From an uncultured Acetatifactor sp. (GTDB taxonomy: Bacteria; Bacillota; Clostridia; Lachnospirales; Lachnospiraceae): DNA of 20,360 nucleotides. The notes beneath the pieces are model-generated. The model had not been told where the DNA came from. It did not search any database and saw only the letters and a program-made list of their open reading frames with translations. Numbering within the stretch: position 1 is the first letter of the stretch; the number at the start of each line of letters is the position of its first letter. Below, one piece after another: positions 6,258 to 15,255 of the stretch. Position numbers and translations under genes: made by a program. The stretch covers positions 1-20,360 of the forward strand of contig CAJUTJ010000175.1 of NCBI GenBank assembly GCA_910589655.1, given 5' to 3'.

Positions 6258-6378
6258 TTTAGTTCCCTACGCATTTGTGCCCATATGGGGAAGAAATCTT
6301 ACCCGCTGCGCGGCTAATATTTCTTCCGGGCACATATGCTCCGGGAGAGGTTTTTTAGTTCCCTACGCATTTGTGCCC
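6258..6378. repeat. 25-bp direct repeat pair flanking a long hairpin, priA-def gap
   Basis: A 25-base sequence beginning TTTAGTTCCCTACGC occurs exactly at 6258-6282 and 6354-6378. Between them lies a long stem: GCATTTGTGCCC (6271-6282) plus GGAAGAAAT (6289-6297) against ATTTCTTCC plus GGGCACATATGC (6319-6339), with a six-base interruption. It fills most of the gap between the priA stop and the def start and would form a strong structure in a leftward mRNA. Confidence 0.65.
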
Positions 6379-6390
6379 GACTCACATACA

Positions 6391-8649
6391 CTATAATGTG
6401 TTTATGGGGTCGAAATCGAATTGCACCGTCTCGTTTGACGGCGGCATTTTCTGTATTTTTTGTTCCAATATGTCTTTTATTTGTATCAGTTTATCATATT
6501 CCGGGCTTTTCACATAGAATACAAATCTAAAAATATCATTAATTCTTCCGATGGAGGCAGGCGCCGGACCGATCAGCACTGTTTCGGCTCCGGTTCTTCT
6601 GCTGCCTTGCCGGGGCATTCCGCCGACTCCTGTCTCGACGGCCAGCCGCTCTGCCAGCTCCTTTCCCCGCTCTTCCTCTTTAGAAAAAATCTGTACCGCC
6701 AGCATATGTGCGGCAGGAGGATACCCCAGCATCTCCCGGTAAAGAATCTCCTCGCTGTAAAAGCTCTCATAATCCTGTCGGGCGGCATTCACCACGGCAT
6801 AATGGTCGGGCTGGTAAGTCTGTATCACCGCCTCCCCCGGAAGAGTTCCGCGCCCCGCACGCCCCACTGCCTGCGTCAGCAGCTGAAAGGTTTTCTCTCC
6901 TGCCCGGTAATCTCCCGCACTCAGGGAAATGTCGGCGGCCAATACTCCCACCAGCGTCACCTTCGGGAAATCATGTCCTTTCACAATCATCTGGGTTCCG
7001 ATAAGCACATCCGCCTGTTCGTTGGAAAAAGCGGAAAGAATCCGCTCATAGCTGTCTTTTGTCTTCGTGGTATCCGCATCCATGCGCAAAGTGCGGACAT
7101 CAGGGAACATCTCCCGGAGCTTTTCTTCTATTTGCTGTGTCCCCGCACGGAAACCGCTGATATATTTAGAGCCGCACTTAGGGCATCCGGCAGGGCGGGG
7201 CTGGCTGTACCCGCAATAGTGGCATACCAGCATACCGTTTCTGTGCTCCGACAGCGATACGTCGCAGTGGGGGCATTTGATTACCTGTCCGCAGGCTCTG
7301 CAGGAGATAAATCCCGCATACCCCCGCCTGTTTAAAAAGAGGATGCTCTGTTCTCCCTTTTTCAGACGATCCGCCAGAAGCTCCTGAAGCTTTCTGCTGA
7401 AAATAGAGCGGTTCCCCTCCCGCAGCTCCTGCCGCAGATCTACGGTGTAAACGGCGGGAAGCCGTCCTCCCGTGAGACGCTCCTTTAAAGTCATCAGCTT
7501 ATATTCCCCCATCTCCGAGCGGTAGTACGCCTCCATGGACGGAGTGGCGGAGCCTAACACAACACTGGCACCGTGGAGCCTCGCCACCTCCAGCGCCGTC
7601 TCCCTTGTGTGATATTTGGGAGTGGATTCACTCTTATAACTCCCCTCATGCTCCTCGTCCATAACTATGATTCCGATCTGAGGAAAAGGAGTAAACAATG
7701 CCGACCTTGGGCCGATGATAATGTCAATCTCCCCCGCCTTCGCCCTCTCGCATTGATCATATTTTTCCCCGGAAGAAAGGGTTGAATTCATGACGCTCAC
7801 CCGTTCCCCGAAACGTCGGTAAAATCGCAGCAGCGTCTGGTAAGTGAGGGCAATCTCAGGGATCAGGACAATAGCCTGTTTCCCCCTTGACAGCATCTCC
7901 TCGATCAGCTGCATGTAGACCTCCGTCTTACCGCTGCCGGTAATCCCGTGGAGCAGATAAGTATCCGGATTCCCGCCGTCATAATCTTCCATAATCTCTC
8001 TGACGATTCTCTGCTGCCCGCCGCTCAATATGTTTCTGTTTTCCTCCGTTCTTTCCAGCTTCACCGGATTCCGAAAAGAGGAGGAAGATACCACCTTGAT
8101 TACCCCCGCCTTTTCCAGACCGCTTATAGTCTGGGCGGAGACACCCAGCTTTCCCGTCACCCATTCCTTGGGAATGGATTCCTGATCCGCCAGCTCCCGC
8201 AAAAGTCTGGCCTTTGCCGTCTGCTTCTTTCTCTCGCTCTCTCCCAACAGGGAAAGAATCTCCTCTCTGGTCATCAGCCGCCGGATGGTCTTACGTTCCA
8301 GCTTCCTGACAGACTGCTTTGCCGGCAGTACCGTTTTCAAAGCCTGAATCATGGTGCATCCGTAATTGCGTCTGATCCAGACGGCAAGGGCAATCATTTT
8401 GTCTTCCACGTCCACGCCGTTTTCCGCAATATCGTGAATCTCCTTCATTCTGGCGGGATCAAACTTGCAATCCCCTCCCAACCCTATGACGTAGCCCTTG
8501 ATCAGCTTATTGCCGGTTCCGAAAGGAACGGTGACACACATTCCCGTATCCAACGTTCCCTGAAGCCTCTCCGGCACACGATACTGAAAGCTCTTATCCA
8601 GTTTTTCATGTGAAATATCCACAATGATATCCGCGTACAACTCCGCCAC
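6391..8649 (-). CDS. priA: Primosomal protein N' (replication restart helicase PriA)
   Basis: A 3'-5' superfamily 2 helicase that reloads the replisome at stalled forks. The frame is open from 8706 (771 residues); I prefer GTG at 8649 (752 residues), because the product then starts VAELYADIIVDISHEKLDKS as PriA proteins do, and AGGGGAG lies just upstream, though closely spaced. The N-terminal DNA-binding domain is followed by Walker A GITGSGKTE (about residue 234), DEEH as Walker B, and a zinc-binding insertion with CRACGQVIKCPHC and CHYCG/CPKCG pairs around 450-495. The helicase motif region VGRAGRG comes later. Length is normal for the family. Murein gene murE is 114 bp upstream and def downstream, a common clostridial order. 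Confidence 0.96.
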   Translation of the reverse strand: MAELYADIIVDISHEKLDKSFQYRVPERLQGTLDTGMCVTVPFGTGNKLIKGYVIGLGGDCKFDPARMKEIHDIAENGVDVEDKMIALAVWIRRNYGCTMIQALKTVLPAKQSVRKLERKTIRRLMTREEILSLLGESERKKQTAKARLLRELADQESIPKEWVTGKLGVSAQTISGLEKAGVIKVVSSSSFRNPVKLERTEENRNILSGGQQRIVREIMEDYDGGNPDTYLLHGITGSGKTEVYMQLIEEMLSRGKQAIVLIPEIALTYQTLLRFYRRFGERVSVMNSTLSSGEKYDQCERAKAGEIDIIIGPRSALFTPFPQIGIIVMDEEHEGSYKSESTPKYHTRETALEVARLHGASVVLGSATPSMEAYYRSEMGEYKLMTLKERLTGGRLPAVYTVDLRQELREGNRSIFSRKLQELLADRLKKGEQSILFLNRRGYAGFISCRACGQVIKCPHCDVSLSEHRNGMLVCHYCGYSQPRPAGCPKCGSKYISGFRAGTQQIEEKLREMFPDVRTLRMDADTTKTKDSYERILSAFSNEQADVLIGTQMIVKGHDFPKVTLVGVLAADISLSAGDYRAGEKTFQLLTQAVGRAGRGTLPGEAVIQTYQPDHYAVVNAARQDYESFYSEEILYREMLGYPPAAHMLAVQIFSKEEERGKELAERLAVETGVGGMPRQGSRRTGAETVLIGPAPASIGRINDIFRFVFYVKSPEYDKLIQIKDILEQKIQKMPPSNETVQFDFDPINTL

Positions 8650-8763
8650 AGCTCCCCTCTTTAATCTTTTGTATTTCCGTGCATACCGTTCTAACGGCAA
8701 CACCATCTATGAAAACCATACCGCAGCCGGCAATGGTATTTCGCTGACACGTCCAGAACTCTG

Positions 8764-10239
8764 TCAAATATGTTCCAGTCCGCCGTCCAGAAGCTCCTTT
8801 ATGATAACCCGCTCGTCCATGGGATACTTTTTCCCCTTGATTTCCTGATAATCCTCATGGCCCTTTCCCGCAAGTATAATGATATCGCCTTCCTGTCCGT
8901 GGGAAATGGCATAAGCAATGGCCTCTCTGCGGTTACAGATCTCCACGTATTTTCCTTCCGTCTTAGCCATGCCTTGTTTGATATCGTCGATAATAGCCTG
9001 AGGATCCTCGTCTCTGGGATTATCCGAGGTAAGTATCGTAAAATCCGCCAGCCTGCCGCTGACTTCCCCCATTTCATAGCGGCGTAGCTTGGAACGGTTT
9101 CCCCCACAGCCGAACATACAGACAAGACGCTTGGGATGATATTCCTTCAGAGTCACAAGAAGACTCTCCAAAGCCATGGCATTGTGGGCATAATCAATCA
9201 ACAGCGTAAATTTGTCGGAAACCTTCACCCTTTCAATCCGCCCCTTCACCTGAGATTCCAGCAGCGACTGCCGGATCACCGGCACCTCCACTCCGAAATG
9301 GCGGCAGATAGCGATGGCACAGAGGGCATTATATACACTGAACTGCCCCGGCATGGGGATTTCCGCGTCAAAATCCATCAGACCCGCCACATGAAAATCC
9401 ACTCCCAGCTCTCCCGAGCCGTGAACCAGCCGGGTCTTTTCGGCCCGGAGCATACAATTCCCGCCCAGTCCGAAAGTTTCCAGTTTGCAGGTATGTCCCT
9501 TGGTAACCTGCCCCACATGCTCATCATCGCCGTTCACAATTCCCACTTTACACTGCCGGAACAAAAGCCCCTTACATGCCGTATACTCTTCAAAGCTATC
9601 ATGTTCATTAGGGCCGATGTGATCCGGCTCCAAATTCGTAAAAATACCATAGTCAAAAACAAATCCTTGGGTGCGGTGCAGTTTCAGCGCCTGAGAGGAC
9701 ACCTCCATGACAACCGTGTCCATCCCCGCTTCCACCATTCCGGCAAAATCCTGCTGCAGCAGAAGGGATTCGGGTGTGGTATTTTCCGCGGCAATATGAG
9801 TGTCTCCGATTATGGCTTCGATGGTTCCCACCAACCCCACTTTAAAGCCCGCATGTTCCAGAATGGACTTCACCAGATAAGTGGTGGTGGTCTTGCCCTT
9901 TGTGCCGGTAATGCCGATAATCTTTAATTTCTCTGCGGGATGCCCGTAGAAAGCGGCGGCAATAAAGGCCATGGCATAACGGGTGTCTTTTACCCGGATC
10001 ACCGTCACGTCACCCGCTTCCGCTCCCTCCACGGGTTTGGAAGTGACCAGCGCTGCCGCTCCCCGACTCACCGCTTCCCCCGCTTTATCGTGACCGTCAA
10101 ATCTGGCTCCCTCTATGCAGAGAAACAGGCATCCGGGACAAACTTTATGAGAATCGTTTACCACTTCCGTAATCTCCCTGTCCACACTTCCCTGTATGCA
10201 TTCATATTCTAAATTTTCCAATAATGCTGTTAATTTCAT
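8764..10239 (-). CDS. murE: UDP-N-acetylmuramoyl-tripeptide synthetase (meso-DAP adding)
   Basis: A cytoplasmic ATP-dependent ligase that adds the third residue to the peptidoglycan stem peptide. The ATG at 10239 follows AGGGAG by six bases and gives 491 residues, the usual length; a start 13 codons upstream has no ribosome site. Mur-ligase P-loop ITGTKGKTTTTY lies at about 110-121, and the lysine in YTACKGLLF fits the carbamylated Lys. DNPR near residue 406 (LTSDNPRDEDP) is the motif that selects meso-diaminopimelate rather than lysine, so this organism should have DAP-type peptidoglycan. It is followed by priA on the same strand. Upstream are a dispersed repeat and a possible small RNA. Confidence 0.96.
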   Translation of the reverse strand: MKLTALLENLEYECIQGSVDREITEVVNDSHKVCPGCLFLCIEGARFDGHDKAGEAVSRGAAALVTSKPVEGAEAGDVTVIRVKDTRYAMAFIAAAFYGHPAEKLKIIGITGTKGKTTTTYLVKSILEHAGFKVGLVGTIEAIIGDTHIAAENTTPESLLLQQDFAGMVEAGMDTVVMEVSSQALKLHRTQGFVFDYGIFTNLEPDHIGPNEHDSFEEYTACKGLLFRQCKVGIVNGDDEHVGQVTKGHTCKLETFGLGGNCMLRAEKTRLVHGSGELGVDFHVAGLMDFDAEIPMPGQFSVYNALCAIAICRHFGVEVPVIRQSLLESQVKGRIERVKVSDKFTLLIDYAHNAMALESLLVTLKEYHPKRLVCMFGCGGNRSKLRRYEMGEVSGRLADFTILTSDNPRDEDPQAIIDDIKQGMAKTEGKYVEICNRREAIAYAISHGQEGDIIILAGKGHEDYQEIKGKKYPMDERVIIKELLDGGLEHI

Positions 10240-10355
10240 TCCCGTCTCCCTATTTGTTTCTAAATTCTTTTTAGACATTCCATATTATTTTACTCTAATT
10301 TGCCCGTTTCTACCACCTTTTTTTTGTTCAAATTAAGATCCCGCAGACCGCAAAA

Positions 10356-10438
10356 GTTACCGTGCACTCGCTGTCGCCGCGAGGTGTTTTCACGCTGTTT
10401 CTGCGTGATAAACCCGAAACAGACATGCGCGAAATCGC
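10356..10438 (+). repeat. Dispersed 83-bp repeat, copy A
   Basis: Matches the inverted copy at 15172-15254 at 77 of 83 positions without gaps. It includes CTCGCTGTCGCCGCGAGG and TCACGCTGTTTCTGCGTGA, both hairpin-forming. Copy A lacks the far terminal inverted repeat seen at copy B, so it is truncated or has diverged. It lies upstream of murE. Confidence 0.75.
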
Positions 10439-10545
10439 AAAACAAGGGCCGCAAACCGGAAGAATGCTTTTCAAACATGCTCTTTCCGGCCGAAAACGGA
10501 TTTACAGAGTGTAGTAATATAATGCCTTGAGCAGCATTTCCACGC

Positions 10546-10573
10546 GAAAAGACCCCGGTATACGCCGAGGCCT
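10546..10573 (-). terminator. Leftward terminator hairpin
   Basis: Read leftwards, AGGCCTCGG (10565-10573) pairs with CCGGGGTCT (10550-10558) through nine pairs including two G-U, followed by TTTT. In the rightward direction the wobbles become mismatches, so it acts leftwards. No leftward gene lies upstream within the window up to 10895. Confidence 0.55.
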
Positions 10574-10630
10574 TTCGCAATTTTCTTATGAGGGGGGAGA
10601 TAGTGAGTTCATCAACTATCTGAGATACAT
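10546..10630 (-). ncRNA. Candidate small RNA with C-rich loop, upstream of murE
   Basis: On the minus strand a 7-bp hairpin (AGATAGT/ACTATCT, 10598-10604 and 10615-10621) is followed by an unpaired CCCCCC run (10592-10597), then a terminator hairpin (10550-10573) with TCTTTT. A C-rich single strand between two hairpins is the layout of Firmicutes small RNAs that pair with ribosome sites. A possible -10 (TATTAT) lies just upstream but no good -35. It could also be a leader or attenuator. Weak evidence. Confidence 0.3.
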
Positions 10631-10827
10631 AATAAACGGTAAATGTGTCTAAACTGTGTTCAATTTCTAAGAAAAAAATAAAATAAATCTGAAAGGGAAA
10701 TAAAAAGTATATATAAAGATATTTTTTCAGAAAGAGGCTTCCTTTTTCTTCCATGTAAAATATGCCCTAAAAAGTGCGATTTATGCCAAAGTTATTCCTT
10801 TTTCCGGCTAAAAGCAATATGATTCAT

Positions 10828-10857
10828 TTGACATAATTGCAGTCCTGCTGGTAAGAT
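10828..10857 (+). promoter_or_regulatory. Promoter of the diguanylate cyclase gene
   Basis: TTGACA (10828-10833), an 18-bp spacer and TAAGAT (10852-10857), about 95 bases before the preferred ATG at 10952. Confidence 0.6.
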
Positions 10858-10951
10858 TATCAACAGAATCAACACCTCTCAAAGCGAATACTTATTGTAT
10901 TTCAAAACCGATTTTTTGACAGGAATGGCTGTAAGCAAAGGAGGATTTTCC

Positions 10952-12880
10952 ATGCAAAAGACATTTATCAAATATACTTTTTATATCATAACCGCTGCCG
11001 TATCCATCATTCTTTTTATTAATTTCTTATTCAATGTACATTGGCTGGAATCTAAGCAATTTGACACTTTTTATGCAAAAACAGAGCAAATGATACACAC
11101 CTTGGAAAACAATCAGGCCGAACTGATGCTTGTGAGGGAAAATCTCGACGAAGATTACCTCACAAGGGCAAGGGCTGCCGCATACGTGCTGGAAAATCAG
11201 CATGAAATCTCCGTGGATACGGAAGAGCTTCAGTATCTGGCCGCCCTCCTGAACGTGGATGAGCTGCACATTATTGACAAAAACGGCATTATTGTATCCG
11301 GATCCGTCTCCAAATATGTGGGAATCGATATGGCAGATCATGACCAGACCCGACCCTTTCTCGATTTGATCGGACGGGGCGAGGAAGGCGCCTATCTGAT
11401 TCAGGAAGCACGGCCCAATGCTGCGGAGGGAAAAGTCATGCAATATGTGGGAGTTGCCAGAAAAGGACAGGACGGTGTCGTTCAGGTAGGCTTCACCCCT
11501 ACCAGACAGCTTGCCGCCCAGTCCCGTAACACATATGACTATATTTTCTCTAAATTTCCCACGGATATCGGGGAGGAGCTTTTTGTTGTGGATACCTCTA
11601 CCGGAGACATTCTGGGACATTCCGGCGGACTGGACAGGGAATTTGATGCGGATTGTTACCGTCTGAGCCTGCTTCTTGACTGTGCAAAAGGCTCTTATCA
11701 AAAAGGGCTGAACGGCAAAACCATGTATGTGGTCAGCAGAGAATACAATGATGTCCTGCTGTGCGCCGCACTCCCCCTCAGTATTCTCTATCAAAAATTA
11801 TGGGGAAATGTCTTTACCGCTTTTATCTATCTGTTGTTCATTGAAGTGGTTATTATGTTCCTGCTGAATTATCTGGTCAAGAAAAAAGTAATCAACGGCA
11901 TTCATGGCATCTTAGAAAATTTAAGAGCCATCACCGACGGAAATCTTGACACCAAGGTCACTGTCGGCGGAAACCGGGAATTCGAAGAGCTGAGCGGAGG
12001 CATCAACGCCATGGTAAAAAGCATTGTCAGCCTTTCCGACCGCATTTCTTCCATTATAGAAATCAGCGGCATCCCTCTGGCGGCTTTTGAGTATGAGCGA
12101 GGCATCAATCATGTGTTTGTAACCTCCGGTTTAAGCAAATTATTGAATCTGACGGAAGAAAAGGCTGCCGAGCTTTATCAGGATTCCACTCTGTTCGACC
12201 AATACATCCGCACCGTTACCAAAAACCCCGTAAAGGGCGAGGAGGACATTTACGAGATAAGCAGCGGTAAATATGTCCATATTTATCTGTCGGAGTCCTC
12301 CGACGGATATCTGGGAATCATAACCGATGTGACCAAGGACACCTTGCAGAAGAAACAGCTGTATTATGAAAATACCCATGACCCCCTCACCGGATTGTAT
12401 ACATTCGACTATTTTAAAGAGTTATCCGCGGAAGTATTGTCGAAAGCAGGATCATCCAAAGTCTCGGCCGTAGTCATGTTGGATTTGGATCATTTTAAAA
12501 GCATTAACGACACTTTTGGGCATGACGCCGGGGACCGTTATCTCCAAGGATTCGCCAATGCTATGATGACCATGCCTGAAGAGCATTTTCTATGTGCAAG
12601 GCGTTCGGGGGACGAATTTTGTATGCTGATTTTCCATTGCGGAAGCAGAGACGACATTATCCGGTATCTGAATAACTTCTATCTGACGCTCCAAGAAAAT
12701 GAAGTGGCTTTATCCCATACACATTCTACGGCCATCAGTGTATCCGGCGGATTTGCTCTGGCAGATACCAACGGCGACAGTATCACGGAGCTTCTGAGCC
12801 ATGCGGACGAAGCGCTTTACGAAGTAAAGAAAACGACCAGAGGAACCTATAAAGAATATGTGGGCAGCGTTATCCTTTAG
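10952..12880 (+). CDS. Membrane-bound diguanylate cyclase (Cache-HAMP-PAS-GGDEF layout)
   Basis: 642 residues from the ATG at 10952, chosen because AAAGGAGG sits at ideal spacing; an upstream start at 10895 has none. A first membrane helix (about 4-28) is followed by a large extracytoplasmic sensor region (about 30-280, Cache-like in layout), a second helix (about 283-309), a HAMP-like linker (ENLRAITDGNLDTKV), a PAS-like stretch and a C-terminal GGDEF domain. That domain carries DLDHFKSINDTFGHDAGD and the active-site loop as SGDEF (about 552-556), an accepted variant, so c-di-GMP synthesis is likely. The inhibitory RxxD site is missing (EEHF at that place), so product inhibition may be absent. 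The signal sensed is unknown. It converges on recJ with a shared terminator. Confidence 0.9.
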   Translation: MQKTFIKYTFYIITAAVSIILFINFLFNVHWLESKQFDTFYAKTEQMIHTLENNQAELMLVRENLDEDYLTRARAAAYVLENQHEISVDTEELQYLAALLNVDELHIIDKNGIIVSGSVSKYVGIDMADHDQTRPFLDLIGRGEEGAYLIQEARPNAAEGKVMQYVGVARKGQDGVVQVGFTPTRQLAAQSRNTYDYIFSKFPTDIGEELFVVDTSTGDILGHSGGLDREFDADCYRLSLLLDCAKGSYQKGLNGKTMYVVSREYNDVLLCAALPLSILYQKLWGNVFTAFIYLLFIEVVIMFLLNYLVKKKVINGIHGILENLRAITDGNLDTKVTVGGNREFEELSGGINAMVKSIVSLSDRISSIIEISGIPLAAFEYERGINHVFVTSGLSKLLNLTEEKAAELYQDSTLFDQYIRTVTKNPVKGEEDIYEISSGKYVHIYLSESSDGYLGIITDVTKDTLQKKQLYYENTHDPLTGLYTFDYFKELSAEVLSKAGSSKVSAVVMLDLDHFKSINDTFGHDAGDRYLQGFANAMMTMPEEHFLCARRSGDEFCMLIFHCGSRDDIIRYLNNFYLTLQENEVALSHTHSTAISVSGGFALADTNGDSITELLSHADEALYEVKKTTRGTYKEYVGSVIL

Positions 12881-12931
12881 CACTGCCGGATCTAACTTGT
12901 TTCATCTATAATAATGCGCGTTTAAAAAATC

Positions 12932-12957
12932 ATTCCCGGGGTACAATCCCCGGGAAT
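12932..12957. terminator. Bidirectional terminator between GGDEF gene and recJ
   Basis: ATTCCCGGGG (12932-12941) and CCCCGGGAAT (12948-12957) form a perfect 10-bp stem with a six-base loop. There is a T-run at 12960-12965 on the right and an A-run (12922-12930) that acts as T-run leftwards. It serves both convergent genes. Confidence 0.85.
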
Positions 12958-13019
12958 ACATTTTTCAGACACGCTCTGAGACGTGCCGAATTAATCGACA
13001 CAAGGTAACGGTTCTCTCT

Positions 13020-14876
13020 TCAGCAATAATGCTGCATTACATACTGTAGCTCTGTCTTCCCCTTGTAGGTATTCAATCCCAATTGGTAAACGGCTGAAAC
13101 CGGAAAGCTGCCTCTGCCGGCGTAAAGTGCATTCTCGCTGCCTGCACCGAATTTTTGGTTCAGGAACGCTCCGAATTTATCCAAGTCCCCGAAGAACACA
13201 AGCTGCCTCTCCTCCCCTTCCGGCGTAATTACCCGAAACCGGGCACAGGTCTTGTTTGCACCCATCTTAAAGCCCGACCGGAACGTCAGCTCCTTCTGGG
13301 CAAAAAGAGGTTTGGGATTCCCCACGCCGAAGGGTTCCAGCAGTTCCAGCTCCTCCGCCAGTTTCCTGTCTGCATAGACAAGGGGCATGGGCACATCAAT
13401 ATGTACCTTGGGTATAAAATCCTCCTCCCCGAGAGCGGCCTGTTCGTTCAGCAGTTTCCGCAATGGCTCGATATCCTCCTCCTTCATGGAAAGTCCTGCT
13501 GCCAGCTTATGACCCCCAAATTTGGTAAAATACTGTTTCGCCGCCGTCATCGCTTCATACATGTGGTAGCTCTCTATGGATCTGCCGGAACCTTTTACCC
13601 CTTCTTCTCCTTTTGTGAGGATAAAAACGGGATGATTATATTTTTCCCGGATACGTCCGGCAATAATTCCCGCAAGGCTCTCATGCACATCGGGCAGGAA
13701 AATCAGCATAACCTTATCCCCGTCCATATGATGCTGCCTGATATACTCTTCCGCCTGCTCCACCCCTTGGAGCGTCAGATATTTCCGGCTGTCGTTCAGC
13801 TCCTTCAGCTCCCTTGCGGCGCTCATGGCATCTGTTTTGGCCTCGCTTTGAAGCAGCTCCAAAGCCCGTTTCGCAGTGTCAAGCCTGCCGGTGGCATTGA
13901 GACAGGGGCCCAGCACAAACCCCAAGTGATAGGCAGAAAGCTTTTCCGGCTCAATGCCGTTTACCTCCATCAATGCCTTGATTCCCGGATTCCGTGTATT
14001 TTTCAGCCGTTTCAGTCCCTCTTTTACAATAATGCGGTTCTCATCCTTTAGTTCCATCACATCACACACGGTAGCAAGGGCGGCCAGCTCCAGCAGCTCT
14101 TCCAGCGCCTCATTCAAACGCAGGCTTCCTGACTCCCTGTTCCCGGAGGCATTCCGGTTCAGGCTCTCCGGATCCTCTTTCTCGGCGGCGCTTACCTTCC
14201 GGCTCCCTAACCTCTCCGCTATGGCCTGTATCAGCTTGTAAGCTACTACGCCGCCGCAGATGTTGGGAAAGGGATAGGTGCAATCTTCCCTCTTGGGGTC
14301 GATGACGGCAAGAGCCGGAGGAAGCAGCTCTTTGCGGCTCTCCCTGCCCTGTTCATCCACATTTTTCGAAAAAGGCACTTCGTGATGGTCGGTGACGATG
14401 ACCTGTATTCCGTAAGCGTTAGCCAGCTCAATCTGCGGCGCCGCAGCAATGCCGTTGTCACAAGTCAATATCATGCCTATGGAATCCTCCTTCGCTTCCT
14501 CTATCAGATGATCGTTCAAACCGTATCCGTCATGGATACGATGGGGAATGGCAGTGTCCACTTTGGCTCCCAGCATCTGCAGTCCCTTTGTCAATATGTA
14601 GGAGGAACAGATCCCGTCCACGTCATAATCCCCGATCACGCGAATAGCCGTCTTCTCTTCCACCGCTTTAAGCAGCAGCTCCACCGCTCTGTCCATATCC
14701 TTCAAAAGCCACGGGGAGTAACAATCTTCCAGCGTACCGTATAAAAATTTCCGTATCCCGCCGCTCTCCGTCAGATCCCGATTCCTCAGAATCCTAGCAA
14801 TCACAGGGCTGATTCCGAACTCTGCAGCCCACTTTTCAAAATCGGCTTTCTTTGCCGCCACATACCATTTTTCCAT
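13020..14876 (-). CDS. recJ: Single-stranded-DNA-specific exonuclease RecJ
   Basis: A 5'-3' exonuclease of recombination and mismatch repair. DHH-family motifs are clear: RVIGDYDVDGICSSY (79-93), CDNGIAA (139-145) and VTDHHEVP (161-168); the DHHA1 part carries GGHKLAAGLS. The ATG at 14876 (618 residues) has GAGGA four bases upstream; one six codons earlier (14894) has no ribosome site. A low-complexity, charged stretch around residues 230-258 (SAAEKEDPESLNRNASGNRE) looks like a family-specific insertion and explains a length slightly above the usual. A leftward promoter with a perfect -10 box lies about 130 bases upstream. In many Firmicutes recJ is followed by apt and relA; here it is followed by a convergent diguanylate cyclase gene. 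Confidence 0.94.
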   Translation of the reverse strand: MEKWYVAAKKADFEKWAAEFGISPVIARILRNRDLTESGGIRKFLYGTLEDCYSPWLLKDMDRAVELLLKAVEEKTAIRVIGDYDVDGICSSYILTKGLQMLGAKVDTAIPHRIHDGYGLNDHLIEEAKEDSIGMILTCDNGIAAAPQIELANAYGIQVIVTDHHEVPFSKNVDEQGRESRKELLPPALAVIDPKREDCTYPFPNICGGVVAYKLIQAIAERLGSRKVSAAEKEDPESLNRNASGNRESGSLRLNEALEELLELAALATVCDVMELKDENRIIVKEGLKRLKNTRNPGIKALMEVNGIEPEKLSAYHLGFVLGPCLNATGRLDTAKRALELLQSEAKTDAMSAARELKELNDSRKYLTLQGVEQAEEYIRQHHMDGDKVMLIFLPDVHESLAGIIAGRIREKYNHPVFILTKGEEGVKGSGRSIESYHMYEAMTAAKQYFTKFGGHKLAAGLSMKEEDIEPLRKLLNEQAALGEEDFIPKVHIDVPMPLVYADRKLAEELELLEPFGVGNPKPLFAQKELTFRSGFKMGANKTCARFRVITPEGEERQLVFFGDLDKFGAFLNQKFGAGSENALYAGRGSFPVSAVYQLGLNTYKGKTELQYVMQHYC

Positions 14877-15006
14877 TTGTTCCTCACATTCCATTAGAGA
14901 TTCGTTTTTGTATGCACAATCAACTGCATGACCGTTTTGCGGCAGCCTCCACCGGCACCGCCTCTTTGTCTTCTGTCAGTCGGCATATTACAATCCAATG
15001 TACTTT

Positions 15007-15035
15007 ATTATAGTCTATAACTTCCAAAATCACAA
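15007..15035 (-). promoter_or_regulatory. Promoter of recJ
   Basis: Read leftwards: -35 TTGTGA (15030-15035), a 17-bp spacer and a perfect -10 TATAAT (15007-15012). The leader would be about 120 bases long and includes a GC-rich segment around 14941-14967. Confidence 0.6.
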
Positions 15036-15120
15036 CTTACATATCATCATTTGCGGCTTTTGTTGCAATAGCAAAGAGTTTGTTGCTGAGCTGCGTAAAA
15101 TCGTTGCTGTTCACTTGATG

Positions 15121-15255
15121 GGTTACTGTTCACTCCGTTCACAGCAACCTATGCACAGAAATCGCAAAACAGCGATTCCGCGCATGTCTGTCTCGGGTTT
15201 ATCACGCAGGAACAGCGTGATAACACCTCGCGGCGACAGCGAGTGAACAGTAACC
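15121..15255. mobile_element. MITE-like element with perfect 15-bp terminal inverted repeats (copy B)
   Basis: GGTTACTGTTCACTC (15121-15135) is exactly complementary to GAGTGAACAGTAACC (15241-15255). The 135-bp interior has no gene but several hairpins, including AATCGC/GCGATT around TGTTTT. Flanks TTGATG (15115-15120) and TTGACG (15256-15261) could be a decayed target duplication. The right 83 bp match copy A at 10356-10438 in the opposite orientation. Non-autonomous element is the best reading; a transposase partner is not in the window. Confidence 0.6.

Noticed and set aside
6460..7335. Long plus-strand frame inside priA
   Set aside because: It is the antisense shadow of the GC-rich priA gene; similar shadows lie opposite murE, recJ and the kinase gene.
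10290..10754. 154-codon minus-strand frame upstream of murE
   Set aside because: It spans the dispersed repeat and the terminator hairpin and has no ribosome site; the repeat explains the open frame.
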